In this document: piece after piece, positions 22,306-31,761 of the stretch
Layout of the letters: every line of letters starts with the position of its first letter
Numbering within the stretch: the first letter of the stretch is position 1
From: Falciphora oryzae
Taxonomy: Eukaryota > Ascomycota > Sordariomycetes > Magnaporthales > Magnaporthaceae
NCBI GenBank assembly: GCA_000733355.1
Contig: JNVV01000006.1
Coordinates: forward strand, 1,489,418-1,553,417
Direction of reading: 5' to 3'
DNA: 64,000 bases
The notes under the pieces: generated by a model
What the model was told of the DNA's origin: nothing
The model's database searches: none
What the model saw: only the letters and a program-made list of their open reading frames with translations
Position numbers and translations under genes: made by a program

Positions 22306-23841
22306 ATGTCTGCGAGATCACAACGGCCTCAGAGCCTGCCACCACCGCCCGAGAATTCCCAAAAGTACGGGACTAAGCCTCTTCCCCCAACTCCGCAAAG
22401 GACCTCAATAGCTTCCTTCTTCGACACGCCGCCTAGGAGAGCCCCCAAAGTTCCGGTGTCTGGTGTCGACGGTTATCCGGAAGGGCCCAAATCCAATCAG
22501 ACCAAGCCCGAGACGAAGAGAAGGATCATGATTGGGGGGTTCGCTGGGCCCGGCCGCCGAGGTGAAGCGCCGCCGAAGCTAGAGACGGGCCACCAGCCAT
22601 CTCCGAGCGTCACCAGGCTCAGAACTCCGACATACCACTCCTCAGAGCACAAGATCAATCAACTCATGGGCCTCGGCCCCCCGACGAGACCTGTCTCCGA
22701 CTTCTCTTTCAGGCGATCACGCGACGACGAGTACATAGTTTCGCCGCTGAGCTCCAGGAGCAGCTATGCCGATGACCTAGAAGATAACGTCTCCGATCTG
22801 GATGGGCCGGATTTGGCACGCCTGTCTGTCCAAGACAGCTCCCCTTGGCCGAGACCGCTCACCTTGCACAAGTCGAGTAGTAGGAATAGCGACCTGAGAG
22901 CTGATGCCGCCGATTCACGGGAGTCGCGGCACTCTTCGATGGTGCGAGCCGACGAGACAGATGCGCTACGCCGTCATCAAGATAACAGGAACAGCGGCAT
23001 AGACTTGCACGAACCAGGCCCTAGCAACACACATTCATTCGCAACCCTGAACCCCACGCCACCAAGCCAGAGCCGCGAGCAGAGCACTGGCAGCGCCGAC
23101 CGCCGGCCGAAGTCTCTTTCTCTGACTTGGGTGCCCAGGGAGGGCTTTTCGAGCCGTGCCACGCGTTCGGACACCCGCAAACCGCCGCCGCCGCCGGAGA
23201 TGCGGGCGCGCAGCCGCGTCAGCGATGACGGGCGTTCTGCCAGCAGGGGCAGCGACGGGTCCTTTGGGACGGGCAACCACCCACTCAAGACACCATACCC
23301 ACCGCTGAGCAAGAAGCCAAGGCCGAACAAAAGCGGATGGGACACGGACTCGGATGACGAGAAGGAGAAGATGCAAGGCTCAACACTCGGCGCAATGGCC
23401 AGCAAGTTTGCCAAGAAAGTCAAGCCATTCAGGCGTGACCACGATATTGTCGAAATCACCTCGCGGGGATACAGATCGGGTAGTCACGCGCCGATCGGTG
23501 TGTCCGCAACGTCTTCGGCGTCAGGATCCGCAGCCGCATCAGTGGTCTCGGCGAGGTCTTCAGGGTCGACCGGAGAGACGTTCGGGCACCCGGCGACGCG
23601 TGAACATGTTATCCTCACCAACAGGTCGAGGGATGCGGATGGTCCTGACACGCCAATCCCACAGCCTATGGGGCTGCTGCAGAGAACTCAAGGGGCGCTA
23701 GCCGAGGCCATGAAGACAGCAGGCATCCAGTCCAAAGCAGACCGCAAGCGCGAAAGCCTGAAAGGAAAGATTCGAGTCATCCCGGAGGGACAGCCTGTTC
23801 CCCAGGGGTCGAATGAGGAGGAGAGGAGGAGATGGGGCTAG
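22306..23841 (+). CDS. Unknown, mostly disordered fungal protein
   Basis: Single exon, 511 aa. I cannot name the family. Most of the protein is rich in S, R, P, D and K and should be disordered, with proline-rich pieces (SLPPPPENS, KPLPPTPQR) that could bind SH3 or WW domains. A few short blocks look conserved in character: HKINQLMGLGPPTRPVSDFS near residue 115, MASKFAKKVKPFRRDHDIVE near residue 365, and the C-terminal block HVILTNRS, then PMGLLQRTQGALAEAMKTAG and RESLKGKIRVIPEGQPVPQG. The sequence has coding-type codon bias and no internal stop, so I treat it as real. No signal peptide or membrane segment is seen. A cytoplasmic or nuclear adaptor is possible but unproven. Confidence 0.7.
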   Translation: MSARSQRPQSLPPPPENSQKYGTKPLPPTPQRTSIASFFDTPPRRAPKVPVSGVDGYPEGPKSNQTKPETKRRIMIGGFAGPGRRGEAPPKLETGHQPSPSVTRLRTPTYHSSEHKINQLMGLGPPTRPVSDFSFRRSRDDEYIVSPLSSRSSYADDLEDNVSDLDGPDLARLSVQDSSPWPRPLTLHKSSSRNSDLRADAADSRESRHSSMVRADETDALRRHQDNRNSGIDLHEPGPSNTHSFATLNPTPPSQSREQSTGSADRRPKSLSLTWVPREGFSSRATRSDTRKPPPPPEMRARSRVSDDGRSASRGSDGSFGTGNHPLKTPYPPLSKKPRPNKSGWDTDSDDEKEKMQGSTLGAMASKFAKKVKPFRRDHDIVEITSRGYRSGSHAPIGVSATSSASGSAAASVVSARSSGSTGETFGHPATREHVILTNRSRDADGPDTPIPQPMGLLQRTQGALAEAMKTAGIQSKADRKRESLKGKIRVIPEGQPVPQGSNEEERRRWG

Positions 23842-24332
23842 AGGAAGAGGGATATCCAGGAATTAGAGCCATGCTCCAGAGGTTGAAGATGGTGCATGCT
23901 TTTGGTGCTTTGTCGTTTCTGGCGTTTTCGGAGTTTGGACATTGCTTAGAATTGCTTTCCCCATCTCGTTGTGTATTACGCTCGTAGAACTAGACCAAAA
24001 ATAAATCAGGAACTATGGCTGCTGCAACTGAGTGCCTACATTGACCCAAGTGAGTTGGTACTAGCACGTGACTGGCCCGCTTTGGCGTCAACACCTGGTG
24101 CCACCAGCGCGGCAGGCTCTAATCCAATAGGCTGTGCCCGCCCCACCTTCGACGAGCCCGCACACAATTCGGAAGGCACGCAAAAATACCCTGGTCGGCC
24201 TTTGTCTTTCTTTTTGGGGGAGCGACATTTCGACCTTGTCTTTCATCTCGCAATAACCGTCAGCCTCGACACCCAACCCGCCGACCTTCACAAACCACCC
24301 TCCGAAGCCGACAAGGAAACCTCTCGCCCAAG
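23842..24332. other. Intergenic region upstream of eL42
   Basis: Holds the 3' flank of the unknown gene and the eL42 promoter. A CACGTG box lies at 24065-24070, and a pyrimidine-rich stretch (24200-24260) precedes the start, as is common before ribosomal protein genes. No separate gene is supported. Confidence 0.6.
24065..24070 (+). promoter_or_regulatory. CACGTG E-box upstream of eL42
   Basis: A palindromic CACGTG followed by AC lies about 265 bases before the eL42 start. bHLH proteins such as Cbf1 bind this core in fungi and some regulate ribosomal protein genes. Function here is only suggested by position; a six-base site can occur by chance. Confidence 0.3.
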
Positions 24333-24799
24333 ATGGTCAACATCCCCAAGACCCGCCGGACGTACTGCGCCGGCAAGGAGTGCAACAAGCACACCAACCA
24401 CCGCGTCACCCAGTACAAGGCCGGCAAGGCCTCGACGTTCGCCCAGGGAAAGCGCCGTTACGACCGCAAGCAGTCGGGATACGGTGGTCAGACCAAGCCC
24501 GTCTTCCACAAGAAGGCGAAGACCACCAAGAAAATTGTCCTGAGACTGGAGTGCACCGTCTGCAAGACCAAGTGCCAGCTGCCCATAAAGCGCTGCAAGC
24601 ACTTCGAGCTTGGGTGAGTTTTAGGACGCGGAGAAGTTGGACGGGTGATAGGAGAGGGACCGCGGGCATCGAGCTTCTGGAAGTTTGCGATGGGCGGAAC
24701 CGTTGTTTGGGACCCTGAACGGACATGTTGGCTAACCAATCCTCACCTTCGCGACACAGTGGTGACAAGAAGACCAAGGGCGCCGCCCTCGTTTTCTAA
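24333..24799 (+). CDS. rpl42: 60S ribosomal protein eL42 (L44/L36a)
   Basis: Two exons, 24333-24613 and 24760-24799, give 106 aa, the standard length. The protein starts [11 protein letters not shown] and carries the four zinc-binding cysteines of the family ([14 protein letters not shown]), with the family end [17 protein letters not shown]. It sits near the ribosomal E site. Pro56 is present (GGQTKPVF); in yeasts a change of this residue gives cycloheximide resistance, so a sensitive ribosome is expected. The single 146-nt intron lies near the 3' end, after only two bases of the Gly codon. The upstream pyrimidine-rich leader fits high constitutive expression. Confidence 0.97.
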
Positions 24800-25649
24800 G
24801 CACTTTTTCTTCTTCTCGCATTTGGGAGCATTTCTGGGCTTTGGGGGTATGTGTGGTTCACGACTCAACTCAACGCTGCCCCTCTTTGGCGATTCTCGCG
24901 CTACCCGGCAGAGCGTACTGACGTCCTCCGCCTCGACCGAACCATAGCGGCACGAGAACCGAGGGCGATATTCCGAGCCTCCTTCGCATGTGGTAATACC
25001 ACAGACCCGACGTGTCTTGTGGGAGAGAGAGATATTCCATCGTGTGCTATATCTCAGCGGAGGCTTTGCCCTCGCAAACCGGGGCATTCTGATCAACCAG
25101 CCACAGGATGGATGACGGATGATTCATTAGGCGTTGAAGGCTTTGCTTAGGATGGCGGAATTTTTAAAAAAGAACATACATGAACTCACTCGAGTTGGCC
25201 CTGAACCTCGGTTCGATGCTCTGAAGCTGCGGATTCACTTGCTACGACAATTCGGCCCCTCGTTTTGTCTTGGGGGGCGCCTGTCAGCGATTGTGCCGAC
25301 CAGTCCACTGGCGTTTTGCGTCCGGTGGTTCCATGGCTTGAGGGGTCAGGTGGCCGTTCCTATCGTTGTGATGCTATCGCCACCTCCATATCGAGGTAGT
25401 CCCTCGCACTTGGATAACTCCTCGTCTGCCTGCCTACCTCGGTACCAAGCCAGTGCATGATTTCGCGGATTTGCGCCCAGTCGGGTTCGGACAAACAGCG
25501 CAACATACCGAGTAGGTGTAGCGTGTAATACCCCACATATTACGCCATGGAACCTCTGCATCGAGGGCCCGGTGACAAGCCAGCGCTACCCAGAAGCTCA
25601 CGCAGTCCTCCACATTCTCTCAACCAAACACCCTCCCTTTGCTGAGAAG
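24800..25649. other. Intergenic region, eL42 to the small ORF
   Basis: The frame of the next ORF is open upstream to 25572 but without an ATG, so part of that stretch could be leader. Nothing else recognisable; no tRNA-like B box with matching stems was found. Confidence 0.55.
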
Positions 25650-26033
25650 ATGACTGCTGCGATTGAGCAGGTTGAGCATGACAGCGGCCCGCTAGTAGAA
25701 AAGCCTTTTACCGAGGAGGAGATCGCATCCGTCATCGACGCAGTCCGCGAGGTTCCGTCACCGGCGCCTCCCAGCGGCCTCTCCGACGACGCCGCCGACT
25801 ATTGGGATGCGTCTACCATGGGCCAGCTGAACGAAGCATCACTGGTCAGTAACTGAGCCTCCCCGCCACCGGTCCACAGGCAGTGCGTATGCGCCTGGCT
25901 TTCTTGGTCTCCGGGCAGAGTCATCCCCAGCCAGGAAATTTCTCCGAGCGTCGAGGAGCGGAGGCCCTCCTATGCGGAAGCCGAGATCGTGCCGAGGGTG
26001 TACACACATAAAAAGAAGACCGAAAATGAATAG
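25650..26033 (+). CDS. Small unknown ORF (97 aa) overlapping the Nudix start
   Basis: Two exons fit: 25650-25844 (phase 0, donor GTCAGT) and 25935-26033, giving 97 aa. The protein is acidic in the middle (EKPFTEEEIASVIDAVREVP, then SDDAADYWDASTMGQLNEAS) and basic at the end (AEAEIVPRVYTHKKKTENE). Both exons read like real protein, but I do not recognise the family. Its stop (26031-26033) lies inside the first codons of the Nudix gene, whose likely ATG is at 26026. So either the two share a transcript or the start of one is misplaced. An acceptor 14 nt upstream (exon from 25921) would instead run open into the Nudix frame and make a fusion. Small subunit of a larger complex is one possibility, unproven. 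Confidence 0.5.
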
Positions 26034-27097
26034 GGTGCTTATCAGAACAAAGGCCGCCGTAGCCCGGCTGCGGTCCTACCAGCCGCCGGCCTTCCCGCTC
26101 TGGGACAGGCTGCCGGTGAGCCGGCGGGCCGCCGTGCTCATACTACTCTACGCGGACCGCCTCGGAGCCCTGCGGGTGGTGATCACCATGCGCTCGGCTA
26201 CCCTCCGCAGCTTTTCGGGTGCGTGTCTGCGCTTCAGCCGTCTACACCAACCGGCTGGGGAGGGCCGCTCTGGCTTCGTGAAGCTGACATCGCTATCCAT
26301 TCCACAGGGCAAGCAGCGTTTCCTGGAGGGAAAGCCGATAGCGTCGAGGAGACCCCGTGTAGGTATACCGGCCATGTAGGTAGAGGTGGGTCTGTACCAG
26401 CAGTGCATGCTGACTCCCCGCCCATATAGACCAGGTCGCCCGGCGCGAGGCATGGGAGGAGATCGGCCTCCCGATGGACGATAGCAAGATCCCAGCCCCC
26501 TTCACCATCGAGCAGCTGTGCTACCTGCCGCACAGCCTGGCCAGGACGGGCCTGGTGGTCAGGCCGTGCGTGGCCTTTCTGCACGCCACGGACCCGACCA
26601 AGACGACAACGACGGGCGGGGGGGTCCCCACCGCAGACGAGTCGCTGATGCCGCGCCTGGACGCCAAGGAGGTGGCCGCCGTCTTCAGCGCGCCCTTCCA
26701 CAACTTCCTGCGCGCCACCGACGAGGCGGCGTCGGTCTCGCCCGCGACCACGCAGCCCCAGCAGCCGCCGATGCCGCCGGGCCGCTGGTACGAGGGCAAG
26801 TGGACCGAGTACAACGGCTACCCGTGGCGCCTGCACTACTTCTTCGTGCCCGTGGACCGGCAGCGCGTCACGCGGCCAAAGGTGCGCGAGGACGGCCAGG
26901 CGGCGCTGGCCGAGGACCCGGAGGGCGACGACACCGTCGAGACGAGGTTCAAGGTCTGGGGCATGACGGGCCGCATGCTCGTCGACGCCGCCAGGATCGC
27001 GTATGCCGAGGAGCCCGAGTTTGAGCACAACAAGCAGTACGGGGACGAGCCCATGATTGAGGACCTGGCGTCGCAGATTGTCGAGAATAAACTATGA
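26026..27097 (+). CDS. Nudix hydrolase, Pcd1-like coenzyme A diphosphatase
   Basis: Three exons fit: 26026-26218, 26308-26358 and 26430-27097, about 303 aa from the ATG at 26026. The CoA-diphosphatase signature VVITMRSATLRSFSG precedes FPGGKADSVEETP. The Nudix box continues across the second intron into QVARREAWEEIGLP, with the catalytic REAWEE glutamates present. Later blocks are FTIEQLCYLPHSLARTGLVV, then VRPCVAFLHA, RWYEGKWTEYNGYPWRLHYF and VWGMTGRMLVDAARIAY. Yeast Pcd1 is peroxisomal and cleaves CoA, preferring oxidised CoA, into phosphopantetheine-type products and 3',5'-ADP; the same is inferred here. The C-terminus (SQIVENKL) ends in NKL, resembling but not matching a canonical SKL-type peroxisomal signal. 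The 5' end overlaps the small ORF before it. The exon encoding the front of the Nudix box is only 51 nt. Confidence 0.9.
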
Positions 27098-27480
27098 GCG
27101 GGGCTTTGTTTTCCTTTTTCCGTCTAGAATTCCCTGGCATGCATCTCTCCCGGCGCGCTCCTATCACATCTTGGAGGCCTCACGTTTCCAGTTACGCCCA
27201 CCTAGGTACTCTTATAGAAGGCTCGGCCAAGGTGTAGACAGATGGAGTTTTCGGTTCAAGAGTAGAAATCGCAGGCACAAGTCAAGGCACAATTAGACTG
27301 CTTCCCGCCTCTTCCAGTTGGTTTATGGGTACCGCCTACACACATACCGAACGTGAATGCTCGTCAGGCCTTATCCAACAATCTTAGCCCGGCGCCAAAC
27401 TATCGGGCGCCACTTTGCAGTGGCTGGGTTCTCAGCTGCTCAGCTGCTGTCCGAGGCACGCTCCCGGTAGCGGGCGCACT
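27098..27480. other. Intergenic region between convergent Nudix and Ctr genes
   Basis: A 383-base gap between two stop codons. It should hold both 3' untranslated regions; nothing else is visible. Confidence 0.6.
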
Positions 27481-28401
27481 TTAGTGGCAGGCAGTCTCTT
27501 TGGTCGCAGGAGTGGTGCCGCCAAAGAGCAGATATCCAAGGAAAGCCCCGAAGGAGACGGCAATCATGACCCATCCGTTGTAGGTCATGAAGATAAGCCT
27601 GTCGTTTTCGGGCAAAAGTTAGTCCATCAAGCCTCCCCGCCCGGTTGCCACAGGGCTTTTCCCTTCCTGCAGCAGAAACATGGCTGAAAAGTATCCATTC
27701 ATCAGTAGGTTGGGTCGGAAACTCACATAATCATAAAGGCATAAAAGTTCTGGATCCCGTAAAGCACAGCCTTGAGGACATGCGCCTCGCGGGTGACCTT
27801 GGGCTTGTTTTGTCCTGCCAGGAGGAAAGGGGTACTCTCAGTCTCAGCCACATCGTCCGCGCCCGCGCCTTGTCGGATTTTAGCAGGTGTTATTCCTTTG
27901 ATATAACATAGCCCCGAAATCTCGACCGGTGTCTCGCGTCTGCATCCTCTTTTCTTCTCGTCTTCTCTTCTCCTTCTCCGAGACAGAAGAAGTATAATGG
28001 GCCAAACTTACGGGGAACAGCCTCGTTCTTCTTGTTCAGGTAGTGCTCGTAGCGGCGGATGGACTCGCGCAGGGCCTCGTAGCCGGCGCCGATGGCAACG
28101 ACGGCCAGCAGGGAGAAGATGAGGCCGGCGGTAGAGCGGATGTGCCAGCGCTCAAAGACGATGCAGAGGTTAGTTGTGTCCCACGTGAAGAGCATCTGCG
28201 ACGGTCCGTCTTTCTTGTCAGCTTTGCGAGCCGGGCCGATGTTGCGTGGGCGGGCGCAGGGTTCGTGGGACAGGGTCAGTGTTGTTGGGTGATGGGTGTG
28301 CCTACGTTCATGCTACACTTGTCCATGCCGCCATGGTCCATTCCGCCGTGGCCTCCGTGGTCCATGCCGGCGTGGACCATCATGTGGTGGGAGTGGTCCA
28401 T
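27481..28401 (-). CDS. Ctr-family copper transporter
   Basis: Four minus-strand exons fit: 28401-28306, 28195-28012, 27814-27727 and 27598-27481, giving 161 aa. The N-terminus is made of Met- and His-rich copper-binding repeats (MDHGGHGGMDHGGMDKC). Three membrane segments follow. TM1 is GLIFSLLAVVAIGAGYEAL. TM2 is around FYAFMIMLIFMTYNG and contains the MxxxM selectivity motif. TM3 is VSFGAFLGYLLFGG with the GxxxG packing motif. The end is Cys-His (TACH), like the HCH-type copper relay. Ctr proteins form trimers that import Cu(I) at the plasma membrane or release it from vacuoles. The loop between TM1 and TM2 is basic. Splitting of short exons inside the membrane domain is common for the family in ascomycetes. 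Whether it is the plasma-membrane or vacuolar type cannot be told from sequence alone. Confidence 0.93.
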
Positions 28402-29464
28402 GGTGTCTGCTGTGTGGCTGCGTGTGGGTGTCGGTTTGGTGCTATGCGTGCGGTGGGCGAGCTACGCCTCGCGGTCGGTCGGCAAAGCTTTCGATCTGAT
28501 TTTCGTGGGTCAATGGGAGCTTGCGGCGTGCAGCTCTCGAGCGTGGCTAGGCTGAGAATCGATGCGCTCAAGTGAGGAAGCGTCGTGTTGACAGGACGTA
28601 GAGAGCTGAAGTTGCTCAATCGGACGAGGTTTGTTCAATTCTGTTATAATTACCGACAGACAGCTCACGTTGTCTTGTCTCAGCTTCCTCTCGGCGGACC
28701 CTTGTCTGCCTGGTCGCTTCGATTGTATGAGCGGGTTTTCTAGCCACACTCCAGGGAGTGTGCATGCCTGTGGCGCGTCCCGTCGGCGCTGCGCTGCACG
28801 AAGTCCAGGGGTCGATTGCCCCCGCCTCTACCTGCTCAGCGGGTCAGGCGATCAATGGCGGGGCAGCAAGTTCCAGGGCTTACAGAGTGGTGCCTCTAAG
28901 AGCTGCCATTGAGACTGGTTGAATCGTGTCTTACGTTATGCCGTACGTGTTTAGTATAATAGAAACAGTTGCAGACCTCGCTGCTGCAACCTCATTTGCT
29001 ATCGTGCAAGTCTCGCATTGGAAAACATTAATACCCACGGCTACACTGGAGCTTGGGATCTCAGCTGTACATGATAGCACCAGACAGCACCTAATGCGGG
29101 CGGGCAGTTGGATAACACGGACGTTGAAGCGGCGTTAGACTTTATGCCATCAGAACCGGCGTTTGAACTAACATTACTAAGAAGTCCGAAGGCATCTTTC
29201 GGCCTAGAGGTAAATTTCTTGCCGAGACACCCCCTATTGCGTCCGATCTCAGTCGGAACCGGCGGGTCCAACTTGGCTTGACTGTAGGAAAAGTCCCGCA
29301 CCGCCTTTCTCATCGCCTACTCAGCCAGCTCAAGTGGGGAGATCTCTTACGAGGCCATCGACAGTTGTTAGACTCGTCTAGCGTGCTGCATCATTGTCGA
29401 GTGATTCGAGGTGCATCATCACGCCTGGACGCTCTCTGAGCTACCATCTGGACGACATCCAGCC
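28402..29464. other. Divergent promoter region, Ctr and HAAO genes
   Basis: About 1 kb between divergent starts. I looked for a copper-responsive element near the Ctr start and saw no convincing one. No gene is supported. Confidence 0.6.
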
Positions 29465-30213
29465 ATGCTGACATCACCGGTAAACTTGCCCAAGTGGTAA
29501 GTAGCCCCAGACTCCGGGATTGCTCTTAACGGGAGCCGGCCGACTGACAAGCGTGGGGGTGCTGTTCATCAAGGCTGGAGGAGAACTCTCATCTCCTCAA
29601 GCCACCCATCAACAACTACTGCGTCTACAACGAGGACTTCACGGTTATGGTATGCTACTTACTGAGTGAGCCCGTCTTTGCCCCCCACCGGTGTCACCCC
29701 AACAGCCCAGACCGGCTTCCTCCAAGGAGTTTCGGCCTGTGAGAAGGTTGGATGGGAAATATGCTCATATGCCCTCAGATCGTCGGGGGCCCCAATGCCC
29801 GCACCGACTACCACATCAACCAGACCCCCGAGTGGTTCTACCAGTACAGGGGCGCCATGATGCTCAAGATCGTCGACGACGGCGTCTTCCGGGACGTCAT
29901 CATCCGCGAGGGCGACATGTTCCTGCTGCCGGGGAACACCCCGCACAACCCCGTCCGCTTCCCCGACACCGTCGGCGTCGTGCTGGAGCAGCGGCGTCCT
30001 CCCGGGTCGGTCGACCGCATGCGCTGGTACTGCCAGTCCTGCCGCGCCGTCGTGCACGAGGCCGCATTCCACTGCACCGATCTCGGCACCCAGATCAAGG
30101 CCGCTGTCGAGGCCTTCAAGGCTGACGACGCCGTCCGCACATGCAAGTCGTGCGGTGAGGTTGCCGACTGGTGCCCCAAGCCCGGATCCATCCAGGATCC
30201 GAATAAGGAGTAA
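29465..30213 (+). CDS. bna1: 3-hydroxyanthranilate 3,4-dioxygenase
   Basis: Three exons fit: 29465-29496, 29574-29649 and 29779-30213, giving 180 aa. The enzyme opens the ring of 3-hydroxyanthranilate in the kynurenine route from tryptophan to quinolinate and NAD. The Fe(II) ligands expected of this cupin family are present: His48 and Glu54 in [13 protein letters not shown], and His92 in [10 protein letters not shown]; Arg44 and Arg96 fit the substrate-binding arginines. Two C-terminal CxxC pairs (WYCQSC and [12 protein letters not shown]) match the second, structural metal site of fungal and bacterial enzymes. It should be cytosolic; no signal is seen. The first exon is only 32 nt. It converges on the FAHD1-like gene, but no other NAD-pathway gene is nearby. 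Confidence 0.95.
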
Positions 30214-30527
30214 GCTGGACTTTCTCGCCTTGTGTTGGCACGCACTTCCTAAGTTTTCTGTAGAGAGTGGTTTCTTGTATCTTTCCCCCTTTCTAATCCC
30301 TTTTGTCCTGAGTATACACACCCACCCCTATGTACAAGTTGAATCCCTAGCCCTGGATGGGCGCCTGGGTGAAAACGATGTCCAAAATGTACCAAGTTGC
30401 TTCAGACAAAAACTGTGCACTTTTCCGAAACATCTTGAATACAAGATGAAAGGTCTGCTTGGGCCTGAAATACCTGGTATCTAAGCATCCAGGCAGGGTA
30501 GACTGGAGCGAGAGACCAGCTTTCAAA
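30214..30527. other. Intergenic region between convergent HAAO and FAHD1-like genes
   Basis: A 314-base gap between stop codons holding both 3' ends. Nothing else is visible. Confidence 0.6.
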
Positions 30528-31377
30528 TTAGGTCTCCTTGTAGACATAGGCGCTCGTGGACTCCTCTACAGGAATCTCGATCTTGGCCTCCTCGAGCTCC
30601 TTGCCGTCGACGCGAAGACCAGCGCGCATGACGTCGCCAGGCACCACAGAGCCCACGCCCTTGGGGGTGCCGGTCAGGACGATATCGCCCTTCTCAAGAG
30701 CCATGACATGGGAGATATCGCTCAGGATCCGGGGGATCTGGAACAACATCAGCTCTGTCGAGTCATTCTGGCGAACCTCGTTGTTGACAGAGAGGTACAG
30801 CTCCACGCTGTGCGGGTTCGGGATGGCCGACTTGGGAATGATGTTGCTGACGGGCAGAAACGTGTCGAAGCCCTTGGCAATGTCCCATGGCAAACCCTTC
30901 TTCTTGGCCTCGTTCTGGACGTTGCGGGCCGTCATGTCGATGCTCAGCGCATAGCCTGGGCGCACATATTGCATATGTCAGCTGAGCAGCACTTTACAAA
31001 GGAGTCTGAGGGCATCAGCTCCTTTCCGGCTAAGATGACTGACTGTCAATGGCATCAAGGGCGCCGTCCATGTCATCCGCCTTCAGGTTCTTGACATCCT
31101 TGCCAATGATGAGCGCCAGCTCCACCTCGTAGTGCAGGTCAACGCCCTTGGGCCGGACCACGGGACCAGCGCCGGGCAGCACGATGGAAGAAGCGGGCTT
31201 CAGGAAGAAGAACGGCTGCTTGGGCTTGGTGTTGTTCAGCTCGGCTACATGGTCGCTGTTGGAGCAGTCAGCTTGGCTTGGCCTGGGAATTTGTCCAGCA
31301 GAAAAGGAGGGTCACCCAACACACGCATAGTTGCGGCCAATGCACACCACCTTGCGCGCGTTGCGAAGTGAGGCCAT
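30528..31377 (-). CDS. FAHD1-like fumarylacetoacetate hydrolase-family protein
   Basis: Three minus-strand exons fit: 31377-31325, 31255-31044 and 30955-30528, giving 230 aa; an in-frame ATG at 31407 would give 240 aa. The FAH fold is clear: CIGRNYADHVAEL with the His20/Glu23 dyad, FFLKPASSIV, HYEVELALIIG with metal ligands Glu61 and Glu63, and SIDMTARNVQ with Asp95. Further family blocks are KGFDTFLPVSNIIP, then LMLFQIPRILSDISH and DIVLTGTPKGVGSV. Human FAHD1 is a mitochondrial acylpyruvate hydrolase and oxaloacetate decarboxylase; this short form fits it better than true fumarylacetoacetase. The 10-residue extension from the upstream ATG (MLSFRRGIAT) is basic and lacks acids, as in mitochondrial presequences. 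The choice of start may therefore decide location. Confidence 0.92.
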
Positions 31378-31600
31378 CGTCGCTATCCCACGTCGAAAGG
31401 AGAGCATGTTGCCAAACTGATAGTCGGGTTCTCGTCGAGCGCACAACGTCAGCCAATCGGGCACATCCGCCAGTATTTAATCACTGGATATCCCGCAATA
31501 GAGAGGCAGGCAGGGAAGCGTCTCCACCTCGCTCAACGCCAGAATTCCATCCGCCACGATCAAATCCTCGGCTCTGAGTCGCAGCCCACTCGGCAATAGC

Positions 31601-31686
31601 ATGGATCAAGATGCGAGACCGGACAGATCCTCTCGAGTTGAGAGGGTCTCTGGATCCACGGCCACAGAGGCCATCATCGATCCGGT
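31601..31686 (+). CDS. Possible 5' end of a gene cut by the gap
   Basis: An ATG at 31601, 224 bases from the divergent FAHD1-like start, opens a frame that runs 28 codons into the N gap. Its residues (SSRVERVSGSTATEAIIDP) read like a real protein start. The continuation is lost. I cannot identify a family. It could equally be a chance ORF. Confidence 0.25.
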
Positions 31687-31761
31687 NNNNNNNNNNNNNN
31701 NNNNNNNNNNNNNNNNNNNNNNNNNNNNNNNNNNNNNNNNNNNNNNNNNNNNNNNNNNNNN
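31687..31761. other. Assembly gap (75 N)
   Basis: A run of undetermined bases. The true length may differ from 75. Confidence 1.

Noticed and set aside
25195..25235. tRNA-like B-box (GGTTCGATGC)
   Set aside because: No A box at the right spacing and no pairing acceptor or anticodon stems around it.
29465..31377. HAAO and FAHD1-like gene as a catabolic cluster
   Set aside because: The enzymes act in different pathways and the genes are convergent with separate promoters; no further kynurenine or NAD genes are nearby.
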